A model generated the notes under the pieces. It did not search any database and was not told where the DNA came from. It worked only from the letters and a program-made list of their open reading frames with translations. DNA of 64,000 bases, from assembly GCF_001278075.1 (NCBI RefSeq), contig NZ_CP011340.1, positions 2,418,001 through 2,482,000 on the forward strand, in the 5' to 3' direction. The stretch's first letter is position 1, and every line of letters starts with the position of its first letter. Below, in pieces: positions 25,765 through 33,775 of the stretch. Origin of the DNA: Streptomyces pristinaespiralis. Lineage in GTDB: Bacteria; Actinomycetota; Actinomycetes; Streptomycetales; Streptomycetaceae. The translations under genes and the position numbers were made by a program.

Positions 25765-27315
25765 CTAGTCGAGGTAGTCGCGCAGAACCTGCGAACGCGA
25801 CGGGTGGCGCAGCTTGGACATCGTCTTGGACTCGATCTGCCGGATGCGCTCTCGCGTCACGCCGTAGACCTTGCCGATCTCGTCCAGCGTCTTCGGCTGG
25901 CCGTCGGTGAGACCGAAGCGCATGGACACCACGCCCGCCTCACGCTCGGACAGGGTGTCGAGCACCGAGTGGAGCTGCTCCTGCAGGAGGGTGAAGCTGA
26001 CCGCGTCGGCCGGGACGACCGCCTCGGAGTCCTCGATCAGGTCACCGAACTCGCTGTCGCCGTCCTCGCCGAGCGGGGTGTGCAGCGAGATGGGCTCACG
26101 GCCGTACTTCTGGACCTCGATGACCTTCTCAGGGGTCATGTCGAGCTCCTTGGCCAGCTCCTCCGGGGTGGGCTCACGGCCCAGGTCCTGGAGCATCTGG
26201 CGCTGGACGCGCGCGAGCTTGTTGATGACCTCGACCATGTGCACCGGGATACGGATGGTGCGGGCCTGGTCGGCCATGGCGCGGGTGATCGCCTGACGGA
26301 TCCACCAGGTGGCGTACGTGGAGAACTTGTAGCCCTTGGTGTAGTCGAACTTCTCGACGGCGCGGATCAGACCGAGGTTGCCCTCCTGGATCAGGTCCAG
26401 GAAGAGCATGCCGCGGCCCGTGTAGCGCTTGGCCAGCGAGACGACCAGCCGGAGGTTGGCCTCCAGCAGGTGGTTCTTGGCGCGACGGCCGTCCTCGGCG
26501 ATGATCTCGAGCTCGCGCTTGAGCTTCGGCGCCAGCTTGTCGGAGTTCGCCAGCTTGTCCTCGGCGAACAGACCGGCCTCGATGCGCTTGGCGAGCTCGA
26601 CCTCCTGCTCGGCGTTGAGCAGCGGGACCTTGCCGATCTGCTTCAGGTAGTCCTTGACCGGGTCGGCGGTGGCACCGGCGACCGCGACCTGCTGCGCGGG
26701 CGCGTCGTCCTCGTCGTCGTCGGAGAGGACGAAGCCCTTGCTCTCGCCTTCGGGCTCTTCCTCGTCGCCCTTGCCCGCGGGCTGGACCTCGTCGAGCAGC
26801 TCCTCGCCCTCGGCGTCGTCGCTGTCCTTCTTGGCGGTGGTCTTCTTCGCCGCCGTCTTCTTGGCGGTGGTCTTCTTCGCCGCCGTCTTCTTGGCCGTGG
26901 CCTTCTTGGCGGCCGCCTTCTTCGCGGGCGCGGTCTCGGACTCGTCGGCCGCGACCTCGACGGTCTCGGCCGTCGGGGCCGTGCTGGCCGCGACGGTCTT
27001 CGCCGTGGTGGTCTTGGCGGCGACGGTCTTGGTGGCGGTGCGCTTTGCCGGGCTCTTCGCTGCGACGCTCTTGCGGGCGCGTTTCGGCGACTCCGCTGCA
27101 CTGACCATCAGCGTCACACCCTCTTCCTCGAGGATCTGATTGAGGCTGCGCAGAACATTCTTCCACTGGGTTGGCGGAATCTGGTCAGCTTCGAAGGCAC
27201 GACGCACGTCATCGCCGGCGATCTGCCCATCAGCCTTTCCCCGCTCGATGAGCGCCATCACAGACTCGGACTCGGCGATCTCCGGCGGGAGCGTACGGGA
27301 TGTGCTGGCCGACAC
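25765..27315 (-). CDS. hrdB: Principal RNA polymerase sigma factor HrdB
   Basis: A 516-residue group 1 sigma-70, close to the S. coelicolor HrdB length. Residues about 65-150 form a Lys/Ala/Thr-rich low-complexity segment (repeats of [10 protein letters not shown]), then an acidic stretch. From about 200 come regions 1.2-2.4 ([37 protein letters not shown]), region 3, and region 4.2 ([20 protein letters not shown]). It directs housekeeping transcription. GTG at 27315 has GAGAGG seven bases upstream. The neighbour whiH is the conserved Streptomyces arrangement. Confidence 0.96.
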   Translation of the reverse strand: MSASTSRTLPPEIAESESVMALIERGKADGQIAGDDVRRAFEADQIPPTQWKNVLRSLNQILEEEGVTLMVSAAESPKRARKSVAAKSPAKRTATKTVAAKTTTAKTVAASTAPTAETVEVAADESETAPAKKAAAKKATAKKTAAKKTTAKKTAAKKTTAKKDSDDAEGEELLDEVQPAGKGDEEEPEGESKGFVLSDDDEDDAPAQQVAVAGATADPVKDYLKQIGKVPLLNAEQEVELAKRIEAGLFAEDKLANSDKLAPKLKRELEIIAEDGRRAKNHLLEANLRLVVSLAKRYTGRGMLFLDLIQEGNLGLIRAVEKFDYTKGYKFSTYATWWIRQAITRAMADQARTIRIPVHMVEVINKLARVQRQMLQDLGREPTPEELAKELDMTPEKVIEVQKYGREPISLHTPLGEDGDSEFGDLIEDSEAVVPADAVSFTLLQEQLHSVLDTLSEREAGVVSMRFGLTDGQPKTLDEIGKVYGVTRERIRQIESKTMSKLRHPSRSQVLRDYLD

Positions 27316-27652
27316 GAACAACCTCTCGGAACGATGGAAACGGCTTCCGGCCCCACCCATGATCGGGCCGGAGCCGACGACCACCGGGCTGCGGATGTGC
27401 CGGTGGCGCGGGCAAAACCAAGGAGCTGTCACAGCGCCATGTACGGCGGCTGTATTCCCTCCTCGGCTGTCACCTCTTAGGTCATCGCGCTGCCTCGAGG
27501 AGTGTTACGCCCAATCCACGTGGCCCGAGTCACACCCCAAATGCCGCTTTACGTACAAACTGGTGCGATCGGTGCTGGGCGAGTCGCCGGACCCCTGGGA
27601 ATCCGGCGACATGCGACCCGAACACCGTCTCACTCGCCGACCGCCGCCGCGG
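27316..27652. other. Intergenic region upstream of hrdB
   Basis: About 340 bases without a gene, between the whiH stop and the hrdB start. It should hold the multiple hrdB promoters. A GGGAAT element exists on the minus strand near 27450, but the expected GTT is not at the sigma-R spacing, so I assign no promoter. Confidence 0.5.
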
Positions 27653-28540
27653 TCAGTGCTCACGCGGCGCGGGGACCACTCGCTCCACTTCCGGGTGAAC
27701 GGTGAGCAGTCGGCGCATGGCGGACTCGGCGGCGTGCGCGTCCCCGGAGGCGAGGGCCTCCGCGATGTGGGCGTGGTGCGACAGGGACGCCTCGGTCGGG
27801 CGGTCACAGCCCGTGATCGGGCCACCCGAAACCTGGAGCGCGGCAGAGACGATCCCCGACAGGTGCTCCAGCATGCGGTTGCCCGCGAGCTGGATGAGCA
27901 GGGAGTGGAACTCGGCGTCGGCGCGCGAGAAGGTCAGGCCGTCACCCTGAGCCAGGGCGTGGCCCATGATCTCGACCATGTCACCGAGGCGCTGCTGGAC
28001 GTCCTCACGGCCGTGGCCGGCGGCGAGCCGGGCGGCCAGCGGCTCGATCGTCCAGCGCAGCTCGCTCAGCTCCCTGCGCTGGTCGTCGCGCTGCGGACCG
28101 AAGGCACGCCACTCGATGATGTCGGGGTCGAGGAGGTTCCAGTCACTGACGGGCCGGACGCGGGTGCCGACATTGGGGCGGGCGCTGACCAGCCCCTTCG
28201 CCTCGAGGACACGGAGGGACTCACGCACGACCGTGCGGGAGACCTCGAAGCGCTGGCCGATCTCCTCGGGGACGAGCGGACGGTCGGCCCCGAGATCGCC
28301 CGAGACGATCATCTGGCCGAGCTGCTGGACGAGTTGGCCGTGCAGGCCGCGGCCGCGGCTGCCTGCCGTACGGCGGCCCACCCGGCCCAACTCCGTGTCG
28401 GACGCTTCCCAGGCGGGGGGACCGACGCGATCGGCCGCGGGCGACTCCCCGTAGCCGTAACGGTCGAGTTCGCCCGGACCGGCCATGCCGGTCTCGGCGG
28501 GGCGGGCGGGGGGCATCATGGTGTGCGCAAGGGTACTCAC
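27653..28540 (-). CDS. whiH: GntR-family sporulation regulator WhiH
   Basis: A 295-residue FadR-branch GntR protein. An N-terminal extension of about 60 residues precedes the winged helix (LGQMIVSGDLGADRPLVPEE, then RFEVSRTVVRESLRVLEAKG) and a C-terminal FCD-type helical domain (ELRWTIEPLAARLAAG; FHSLLIQLAGN; HHAHIAEAL). Length, family and position immediately downstream of hrdB match WhiH, the regulator needed for septation of aerial hyphae in Streptomyces. The GTG start has AAAGGA upstream. A WhiG-like -10 element lies at 28633-28640. Confidence 0.86.
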   Translation of the reverse strand: MSTLAHTMMPPARPAETGMAGPGELDRYGYGESPAADRVGPPAWEASDTELGRVGRRTAGSRGRGLHGQLVQQLGQMIVSGDLGADRPLVPEEIGQRFEVSRTVVRESLRVLEAKGLVSARPNVGTRVRPVSDWNLLDPDIIEWRAFGPQRDDQRRELSELRWTIEPLAARLAAGHGREDVQQRLGDMVEIMGHALAQGDGLTFSRADAEFHSLLIQLAGNRMLEHLSGIVSAALQVSGGPITGCDRPTEASLSHHAHIAEALASGDAHAAESAMRRLLTVHPEVERVVPAPREH

Positions 28541-28632
28541 GCATCCTTTGTCGGCTCAGCTTCCGAGCCCCTTGAGGTCTTTGGTGAAAAGCACACGAAA
28601 GGGTGATCGGCGCTCACCCCGCAATTGACGCC

Positions 28633-28640
28633 TTATCGGA
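28633..28640 (-). promoter_or_regulatory. Candidate WhiG-type -10 element of whiH
   Basis: TCCGATAA on the minus strand matches the WhiG (FliA-like) -10 consensus GCCGATAA at seven of eight bases, 92 bases before the whiH start. The TAAA -35 box is not found 15 bases upstream (TGGG instead), so the call is tentative. Confidence 0.4.
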
Positions 28641-28699
28641 AAGAAACGGGCATTCCCCAAGACGTCATGGGCAGTTCACGGACAGCCGGTCACCCTTGA

Positions 28700-30667
28700 T
28701 CACCAAAAGGCCCTCCGGCGAAGGCCGGTGAACACATACGCGCAGATCAGGGCCACCAACGACAACACCAGTGCGACACCCACCGGTTGTGCCGGCAATC
28801 TCATCGCGGCGATCAGCCAGCGATCGGCCTCCTGCGGGAGCTCGACCCAGGCCAGTTCCCTCAATCTGCCCGGGAGTCCGACGATCGAACGGACTGCCGG
28901 TACGACGAGCACCTTGTGTGCGAGGGGCGCCACGACGACCGGTACGGCGAGAACCGCGGCGACCCCGGCAGCGGTGACCCGGAAGACTCCCGCGGCCAGC
29001 AGCCCCGACCACGCGCAGCCGACGCAGAGGGCTCCCCAACCGGCCGCCAGCGCGGGCCAGTCGGACGGCAGAGCCACCAATTCCGGCCCGAACGCCAGCC
29101 GGAGCGCCTGCACATCGACGGCGACCACGAGCGCCGCGAGCGTGACGGCGGCAGCCGCCGTCACGCCGAGCTTCGCCAGAAGCAGCCCCAGCCGCCGGGG
29201 CACCGTGCCCCGCGCGGACGCGAGAGCGGGGTGACGGAACTCCTCCCCGAAGGAGAGCGCGCCGATCAGTCCGGCGCCGAACGCCGCCGGAGGCAGCGGC
29301 AGGAAACCGGGCCAGGCGGCGACGGTGTGCGGCTTCAATGCGGTGGCGCCGGTCCGGGCGAGCACGAGGCACAGGGCGAGGGAGGCGGCGACCGCGGCCA
29401 GCCCGATCAGCGGAGACGTCCGTACGCCGAGGAGCCGGCGGAGCTCGTAGCGCAGCGGCCACCGAGGGCTGCGCACCGGGCGCGGCGCCCGCGGGACGGC
29501 TGCGGGGGTGGCGGAGTCGGTGGGGGTGCGGGTGCGGGTGGGGGTGGAGGCTGGGGTGGAAGTGAGGGCAGGAGTGGGGGTGCGGGCGGGGACGAGGCTC
29601 GGGTACGGGACGGGGGTCGCTGGCGGGGCTGAGGTCGCCGACAGGGCTGGGGCGGTGGCTCGGGAGGCAGGCGATGGCACCGGGGGCGCGGGGCCGGGGG
29701 CGGGTGAGGTCCCGGCGACGGGACCTGACTGGGGCTGGGGCTGGGGCTGGGGCTGAGGCTGAGGCTGAGGCTGGGGCTCGGGCTCGGGCGCCGGAGGGGT
29801 GTCGCCGACCTCCTCGGTGAGGCGGTGGACGAGTACGCCGTGCCGGAAGGCGGTCTCACCCACCTCGGCACAACTGCTGCCGAAGACCGCGAGCACACCA
29901 CCACCGACGGCCACCACCTCGACCGAGCGCCGCTCTGCGCGCGCCTCGCGTGCGAGGACGGCGGAGAGACGGGCCGCGTGCGGGGTACGGACGGCGACCC
30001 GGGGACGGAGCCGGGTCCGCGAGAACTCCGCGGCCTCCTGATCCGCGAGCAGGCGCCCCTCGTGCAACGTGACGACGCGGTCGGCGATCCGGGCGGCCTC
30101 CTTGGGCTCGCGCAGCGTGCACAGAACCGTTCCGCCCTGGGCGGCGTGCGCCCGTAGCAGCGCGAACAGCCAACTCCTGTCGCGTGGCGACAGGCCCCGG
30201 ACGGGGTCGTCGAGGACCAGCGTCTGCGGGTCGCCGAGGAGGGCGGACGCCAACCCCAGCCGACGGTCCATACCGAGGGAGAGCCTGCCCAGCGGCTCCT
30301 GGGCGAGACCGGCGAGGCCCACGACGTCGAGCAGCTCATCGGCGCGGGAAGCGGGCACCCCGACAGCGGCACTCAGCATCCGCAGCTGACCACGCGCGGT
30401 CCTGGCAGGATGCCCCGGCACGTCACCGAGAAGGGCGCCCACCTCGCATGCGGGGTTGGCGATGCGATGCAGGGGGTTGCCGCGGAAGTACGTGAACCCG
30501 CGGCCGGCCTCGAGCCCGAGAACGAGCCTCAGAGCCGTCGTCTTCCCCGCGCCGCTCGAGCCCAGCAAGACGGTGATCTGACCGGCGCGGGCCTCGAAGG
30601 TCAGATCGTCGACGGCGGGCGGGTGCTTCCTTCGGCGGGTGCTGGTCAGCCCGATGGCCTGGAGCAT
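28700..30667 (-). CDS. ABC transporter: fused ATPase, QP-rich linker and membrane domain, with degenerate ATPase motifs
   Basis: A 655-residue single polypeptide. Residues 1-230 are an ABC ATPase with Walker A GSSGAGKT. The signature reads LSLGMDRR instead of LSGGxxRR, the Walker B end LVLDDP has Asp for the catalytic Glu, and the H-loop His is replaced (VLCTLREP). A long linker (about 290-400) is rich in Pro, Ala, Thr and Ser and includes EPEPQPQPQP repeats. The C-terminal 250 residues have about six hydrophobic helices, like an ABC-2 permease (FGEEFRHPALASARGTVPRR). Substrate unknown. It may hydrolyse ATP poorly or act as a regulated exporter. It lies between whiH and the NrtR gene. Confidence 0.8.
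   Translation of the reverse strand: MLQAIGLTSTRRRKHPPAVDDLTFEARAGQITVLLGSSGAGKTTALRLVLGLEAGRGFTYFRGNPLHRIANPACEVGALLGDVPGHPARTARGQLRMLSAAVGVPASRADELLDVVGLAGLAQEPLGRLSLGMDRRLGLASALLGDPQTLVLDDPVRGLSPRDRSWLFALLRAHAAQGGTVLCTLREPKEAARIADRVVTLHEGRLLADQEAAEFSRTRLRPRVAVRTPHAARLSAVLAREARAERRSVEVVAVGGGVLAVFGSSCAEVGETAFRHGVLVHRLTEEVGDTPPAPEPEPQPQPQPQPQPQPQPQSGPVAGTSPAPGPAPPVPSPASRATAPALSATSAPPATPVPYPSLVPARTPTPALTSTPASTPTRTRTPTDSATPAAVPRAPRPVRSPRWPLRYELRRLLGVRTSPLIGLAAVAASLALCLVLARTGATALKPHTVAAWPGFLPLPPAAFGAGLIGALSFGEEFRHPALASARGTVPRRLGLLLAKLGVTAAAAVTLAALVVAVDVQALRLAFGPELVALPSDWPALAAGWGALCVGCAWSGLLAAGVFRVTAAGVAAVLAVPVVVAPLAHKVLVVPAVRSIVGLPGRLRELAWVELPQEADRWLIAAMRLPAQPVGVALVLSLVALICAYVFTGLRRRAFW
29731..29789. 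repeat. Hexanucleotide repeat encoding the Gln-Pro linker
   Basis: About nine tandem GGGGCT/GAGGCT/GGGCTC hexamers inside the fused ABC gene. In frame they encode alternating Gln/Glu and Pro. Loss or gain of units would change linker length without a frameshift. Confidence 0.85.
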
Positions 30668-31192
30668 CGCTTCTCTCGCCTCTCTCGCGGAAGGTGAGAC
30701 CGCTCAGTGGCAGCACGGATACCGGAGCAAGATAACTCGACATTTCGGACTTATTGCGCATAGACGAAAGCCCCGGGTGTCAGGCCGGGCCTGGGCCGGG
30801 TCCGCGCCTTGGGACGGGATCGCTCATACGGACACGGCGTCAGACCGCCGGCGACGGCGGCGATCCGGGCTTGAGCCGGACCGCGCCTCGTGCAGGACGG
30901 CGTGCCTCCGTCTGATGGGCCACACATCGGGACCGGCCGCGGCACCCCTTCAAGCCGAGCCGCACGGCAGGCCGCGTCTCAGGCTGCACGGCGGGCCGCG
31001 CCTCAGGCGGCGTCGCACAGGCCCGCCGTGGGATGTCCGGAGGCGGCGCACGCAGCCCGCAGTCCGCAGCCACTTCATGCCATGCCAAGCCGTCCGCTCT
31101 ACGGGGCCCTGCCCGCAGCCCTGCAGCCCGCAGCCACTTCATGCCGTGCCAAGCCCCGCCCCACGGGGCCCTGGCCGCGACCCGCGTCGCGG
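30668..31192. other. Repeat-bearing intergenic region
   Basis: About 525 bases between two minus-strand genes. The first 100 bases are A/T-richer and hold the promoter of the ABC gene. The remainder is repetitive (CGGGCCGCGCCTCAGG-like blocks, and the direct repeat at 31064-31174). Open frames here lack start signals. Confidence 0.65.
31064..31174. repeat. Direct repeat of about 48 bp, offset 64 bp
   Basis: Copies at 31064-31111 and 31128-31174 share CCGCAGCCACTTCATGC, TGCCAAGCC and ACGGGGCCCTG, with a few differences. The spacer repeats part of the unit (CCCGCAGCCCTGCAG). Confidence 0.8.
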
Positions 31193-31957
31193 TCAGACCT
31201 CGGGCCGCAGCATCGGCGGGTTCAGAATCGTGGCGCCACCGGCCCGGAAAAGCTGGGCGGGGCGCCCGCCCTGCCGGGTGGTCGTGCCGCCGGCCGGGAC
31301 CAGGAAGCCCGGCGTACCGGTCACCTTGCGGTGGAAGTTGCGGGGGTCGAGGGCTACGCCCCACACCGCCTCGTACACCCTCCGCAGCTCCCCGACGGTG
31401 AACTCCGGAGGGCAGAACGCCGTGGCCAGGGAGGAGTACTCGATCTTGGAACGGGCCCGCTCCACGCCGTCCGCCAGGATCAGCGCGTGGTCGAAGGCGA
31501 GCGGCGCCTGCTGTTCTTCCTCGCGTGCGAAAGCAGCCTCCCTGTCGAGGAGCTCCTCGACCGGCGCCCAACGGGCGCTGTTCGCGTCACCACCGGCACG
31601 GGGCGCCGGCAGGTCCGGGGCGAGCACGAGATGCGCGACGCTCACCACCCGCATACGCGGATCACGCTTGGGGTCGCCGTATGTGGCGAGCTGTTCCAGG
31701 TGGGCGCCATTGGCCGATCCCGGGGACGCCGGGTCGTGCGCGCACAGTCCCGTCTCCTCGGCCAGTTCGCGCGCGGCCGCGGCCGCCAGGTCCTCGTCGC
31801 CCCGGACGAAGCCTCCGGGCAGCGCCCACCGCCCCTGGAACGGCGGCTCGCCGCGGCGTACGACGAGGGCGCAGAGCGCATGCCGACGCACGGTGAGCAC
31901 GACCAGGTCGACAGTGACGGCAAAGGGCGGGAAGGCCGACGGGTCGTAGGGCGACAT
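31193..31957 (-). CDS. NrtR-like regulator: Nudix domain plus C-terminal winged helix
   Basis: A 254-residue protein. The N-terminal Nudix domain has an intact box: G49-x5-E55-x7-R63-E64-L-A-E67-E68-T-G70. The C-terminal part (about 160-235) is the NrtR-type winged helix: FTVGELRRVYEAVWGVALDP, then NFHRKVTGTPGFLVPAG. NrtR proteins repress NAD metabolism genes and respond to ADP-ribose or related nucleotides; here the intact box leaves catalysis possible. The ATG at 31957 has no ribosome-binding site; a TATGAT -10 sits six bases upstream, so the mRNA should be leaderless. An operator-like palindrome overlaps that promoter. Confidence 0.85.
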   Translation of the reverse strand: MSPYDPSAFPPFAVTVDLVVLTVRRHALCALVVRRGEPPFQGRWALPGGFVRGDEDLAAAAARELAEETGLCAHDPASPGSANGAHLEQLATYGDPKRDPRMRVVSVAHLVLAPDLPAPRAGGDANSARWAPVEELLDREAAFAREEEQQAPLAFDHALILADGVERARSKIEYSSLATAFCPPEFTVGELRRVYEAVWGVALDPRNFHRKVTGTPGFLVPAGGTTTRQGGRPAQLFRAGGATILNPPMLRPEV

Positions 31958-31963
31958 GCCGCG

Positions 31964-31969
31964 ATCATA
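31964..31969 (-). promoter_or_regulatory. -10 element of a leaderless NrtR-type transcript
   Basis: TATGAT on the minus strand, followed by CGCGGC and the ATG. The first transcribed base should be at or next to the A of the start codon. Confidence 0.65.
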
Positions 31970-31988
31970 GTCGTCTGCCTGACGATAA
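31968..31988. promoter_or_regulatory. NrtR-type operator palindrome
   Basis: TAGTCGTC-TGCCT-GACGATAA: 21 bases, six of eight arm positions symmetric. It lies in the -10/-35 spacer of the nrtR-type gene, the expected place for autorepression. Confidence 0.6.
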
Positions 31989-32303
31989 ACACAGTCTTCG
32001 CCGCCTGCGTCCGATCGTTTTCGGCCCGGCTCCCGAAGTCGGCCGCCACCGGTTCACACCGCCCAAGTGGAGCCCGCCGGCGGCCCGCTCGAGTGTTTCC
32101 GGACGGCAGCGGACCACCGAGTCCCGCTGCGGTCCGCCTGCCGCAGCCCTCTCGAGCGTTCACGCTTGCCGGATCACGACCGCCCCCGAGGCGCTGGGCT
32201 GCCTGCAACCGGCCGTGGAAAACCGCTGGAGTGCCTGCCGTCGGTCGCCGAATGCCGTTGAACTGCACACCCACCGGCCACGGCACAGGCACCGGCACGC
32301 CGG

Positions 32304-33665
32304 TCACCGTCCGCTCCGGGCACCGCGCTGCCCGCCGCGGCGTGCGGCACGCGTACGCGCACGAGCGGCCGCTGTTCCGTGGCGTGGGCGGCCGGGCGTG
32401 GCACCGCTCCGGGGGTGCGTCCGGTGCGAGCCGGCCCGGTCAGGCTCGGCGGCGGACGGCCGGACGACCCTCGTGCGGGGCCGCCGCCCGGCCGCGGTCC
32501 GGTGATCATCGGGACAGGGTGACGACGGCACCTGCGGCGGGACGTCCCGCTGACTCCGCAGGCAACGGCGCACCGTTTCCGGATCCAGCCCTTCGTTGCA
32601 CGCCTGGTGCAGCAGGCGCGCGAAGACGTATTCAGGGTCCGCCCGCAGGGCGAGCCCCAGAGCCACCCGTGCGCCGGGCTCGTCGCCGACGGACCAGGAC
32701 ACCCACCCGGCGAGGGTGAGGGTGGCGGCGGCGTGCTCCGTGTAAGGCGCGGCGCACCGCCTCGACAGGACACGCCAGAGACGCAGGGCCGGAGCCGCTT
32801 CCTCCCCCTCCATCCATTGCGCCGCCCGGTCCCTGGTCTCCCGGTCCTGAAGGCCGAGGATCACCGCGGCGGCCTCGTCGTCCGAGACGAGCCGGTCGTC
32901 CTCGGCGTCGGCAGCGGCATCACCATCGGTGCGCGGGGCTTGCGCCATCCGTTCCAGCAGGAGTCGGGCCAGCGCGACGGTCTCGTCGGCGACCCCTTGC
33001 CTGCCCTGTGCGTCGAGGATCCTGGACGTCAGGGCGGCACCCGCGGCGTCCAGTGCTCGCACCTGGTCCTCCGCGGCCGGCCCGGGCGGCGGGGCGAACC
33101 GCCGCTCCATGTCGCGCAGGCTTCCACGCACCCGGACTCCGGCGTACGCGGCCGCGGCGGCCATCACCGACGTGCCCGGCAGAGCGAGGGGTGTGCCGTC
33201 GGTCGGACAGCAGCGGGCATCAGGGCAGCAGTAGGACCAGAATCGGCCGTCGGAAATGCACAGTGCCTCGTACACGGGCACGTCGAGGCCTCCGCAGGCG
33301 GTGCGCAGTCGCTGCGCGAGCGGCCGCAGGCGCTCCATCACCCGGTCGCCCGTCTCGTCGCCGACCGGGTCCTGGCAGAGGAAGACGACGATGCCGTCGG
33401 GCCGTGGGCCACGGCGTCCGCTGCCCCGGATCAGACACTCCGCGAGCTGGGCCGCGACGGGTTCCCACTCCCGTGGCGAACGCGGGATTCCGAGCCGCAG
33501 TCTTCCCCCGAAGCGTCCATTGCTGCCATGCAGGGCGACGAGGACGATCGAATCGGTCGGGTGGAAGCCCATCATGTACGGAAGCGCGTCGGCGAGTTCG
33601 CCAGGGCCGCGCAGGGTGATCTGCTGGTCGGGGCCTGATCCGGTGAGGTCGTGGTGCTTGTTCAT
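32304..33665 (-). CDS. DUF4192 domain-containing protein
   Basis: A 453-residue protein of the actinobacterial DUF4192 family, recognised from the N-terminal pattern ITLRGPGELADALPYMMGFHPTDSIVLVALHG and RDRAAQWMEGEEAAPALRLWRVLSRRC in the middle. The region LAGWVSWSVGDEPGARVALGLALRADPEYVFARLLHQA is the conserved C-terminal helix pair. The last 60 or so residues are Arg/Ala/Pro-rich and probably disordered. No enzymatic function is established for the family. It is divergent from the RecQ-like gene, and the shared 110-base promoter contains paired DnaA boxes. Confidence 0.85.
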   Translation of the reverse strand: MNKHHDLTGSGPDQQITLRGPGELADALPYMMGFHPTDSIVLVALHGSNGRFGGRLRLGIPRSPREWEPVAAQLAECLIRGSGRRGPRPDGIVVFLCQDPVGDETGDRVMERLRPLAQRLRTACGGLDVPVYEALCISDGRFWSYCCPDARCCPTDGTPLALPGTSVMAAAAAYAGVRVRGSLRDMERRFAPPPGPAAEDQVRALDAAGAALTSRILDAQGRQGVADETVALARLLLERMAQAPRTDGDAAADAEDDRLVSDDEAAAVILGLQDRETRDRAAQWMEGEEAAPALRLWRVLSRRCAAPYTEHAAATLTLAGWVSWSVGDEPGARVALGLALRADPEYVFARLLHQACNEGLDPETVRRCLRSQRDVPPQVPSSPCPDDHRTAAGRRPRTRVVRPSAAEPDRAGSHRTHPRSGATPGRPRHGTAAARARTRAARRGGQRGARSGR

Positions 33666-33705
33666 GCTCCGACGGTCCCGTGCGGGCCCCACCCGCCGCG
33701 ACCCC

Positions 33706-33725
33706 TGTGGATAAAGTTGTCCACA
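33706..33725. promoter_or_regulatory. Two inverted DnaA boxes in a palindrome
   Basis: TGTGGATAA (33706-33714, reverse complement of TTATCCACA) and TTGTCCACA (33717-33725), two bases apart and in opposite orientation. The whole forms CCTGTGGA-N8-TCCACAGG (33704-33727), a perfect 8-bp-arm palindrome. TTGTCCACA is the preferred Streptomyces DnaA box. They lie between the DUF4192 start (33665) and the recQ-like start (33776). Confidence 0.75.
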
Positions 33726-33775
33726 GGTCACCGGCTCGTTCGCGCTTTGTCGGTGTCATCGGGTTGCATGGGTGC

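Larger units (their letters stand above)
31958..32303. other. Intergenic region between the NrtR-type and DUF4192 genes
   Basis: About 350 bases. It holds the NrtR-type promoter at the left. The rest is GC-rich with hairpin-forming segments (for example GCGGACC 32109-32115 with GGTCCGC 32131-32137). No gene is seen. Confidence 0.55.

Noticed and set aside
27440..27480. GGGAAT element upstream of hrdB as a sigma-R promoter
   Set aside because: No GTT is found 18-19 bases downstream (the closest GTG is at 21), so the element does not fit despite the known sigma-R control of hrdB in S. coelicolor.
32060..32260. Spaced similar motifs (CTCGAGTGTTT, CTCGAGCGTTC, CTGGAGTGCCT) recalling a CRISPR array
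   Set aside because: The units are short, imperfect and unevenly spaced, and no cas genes are present.
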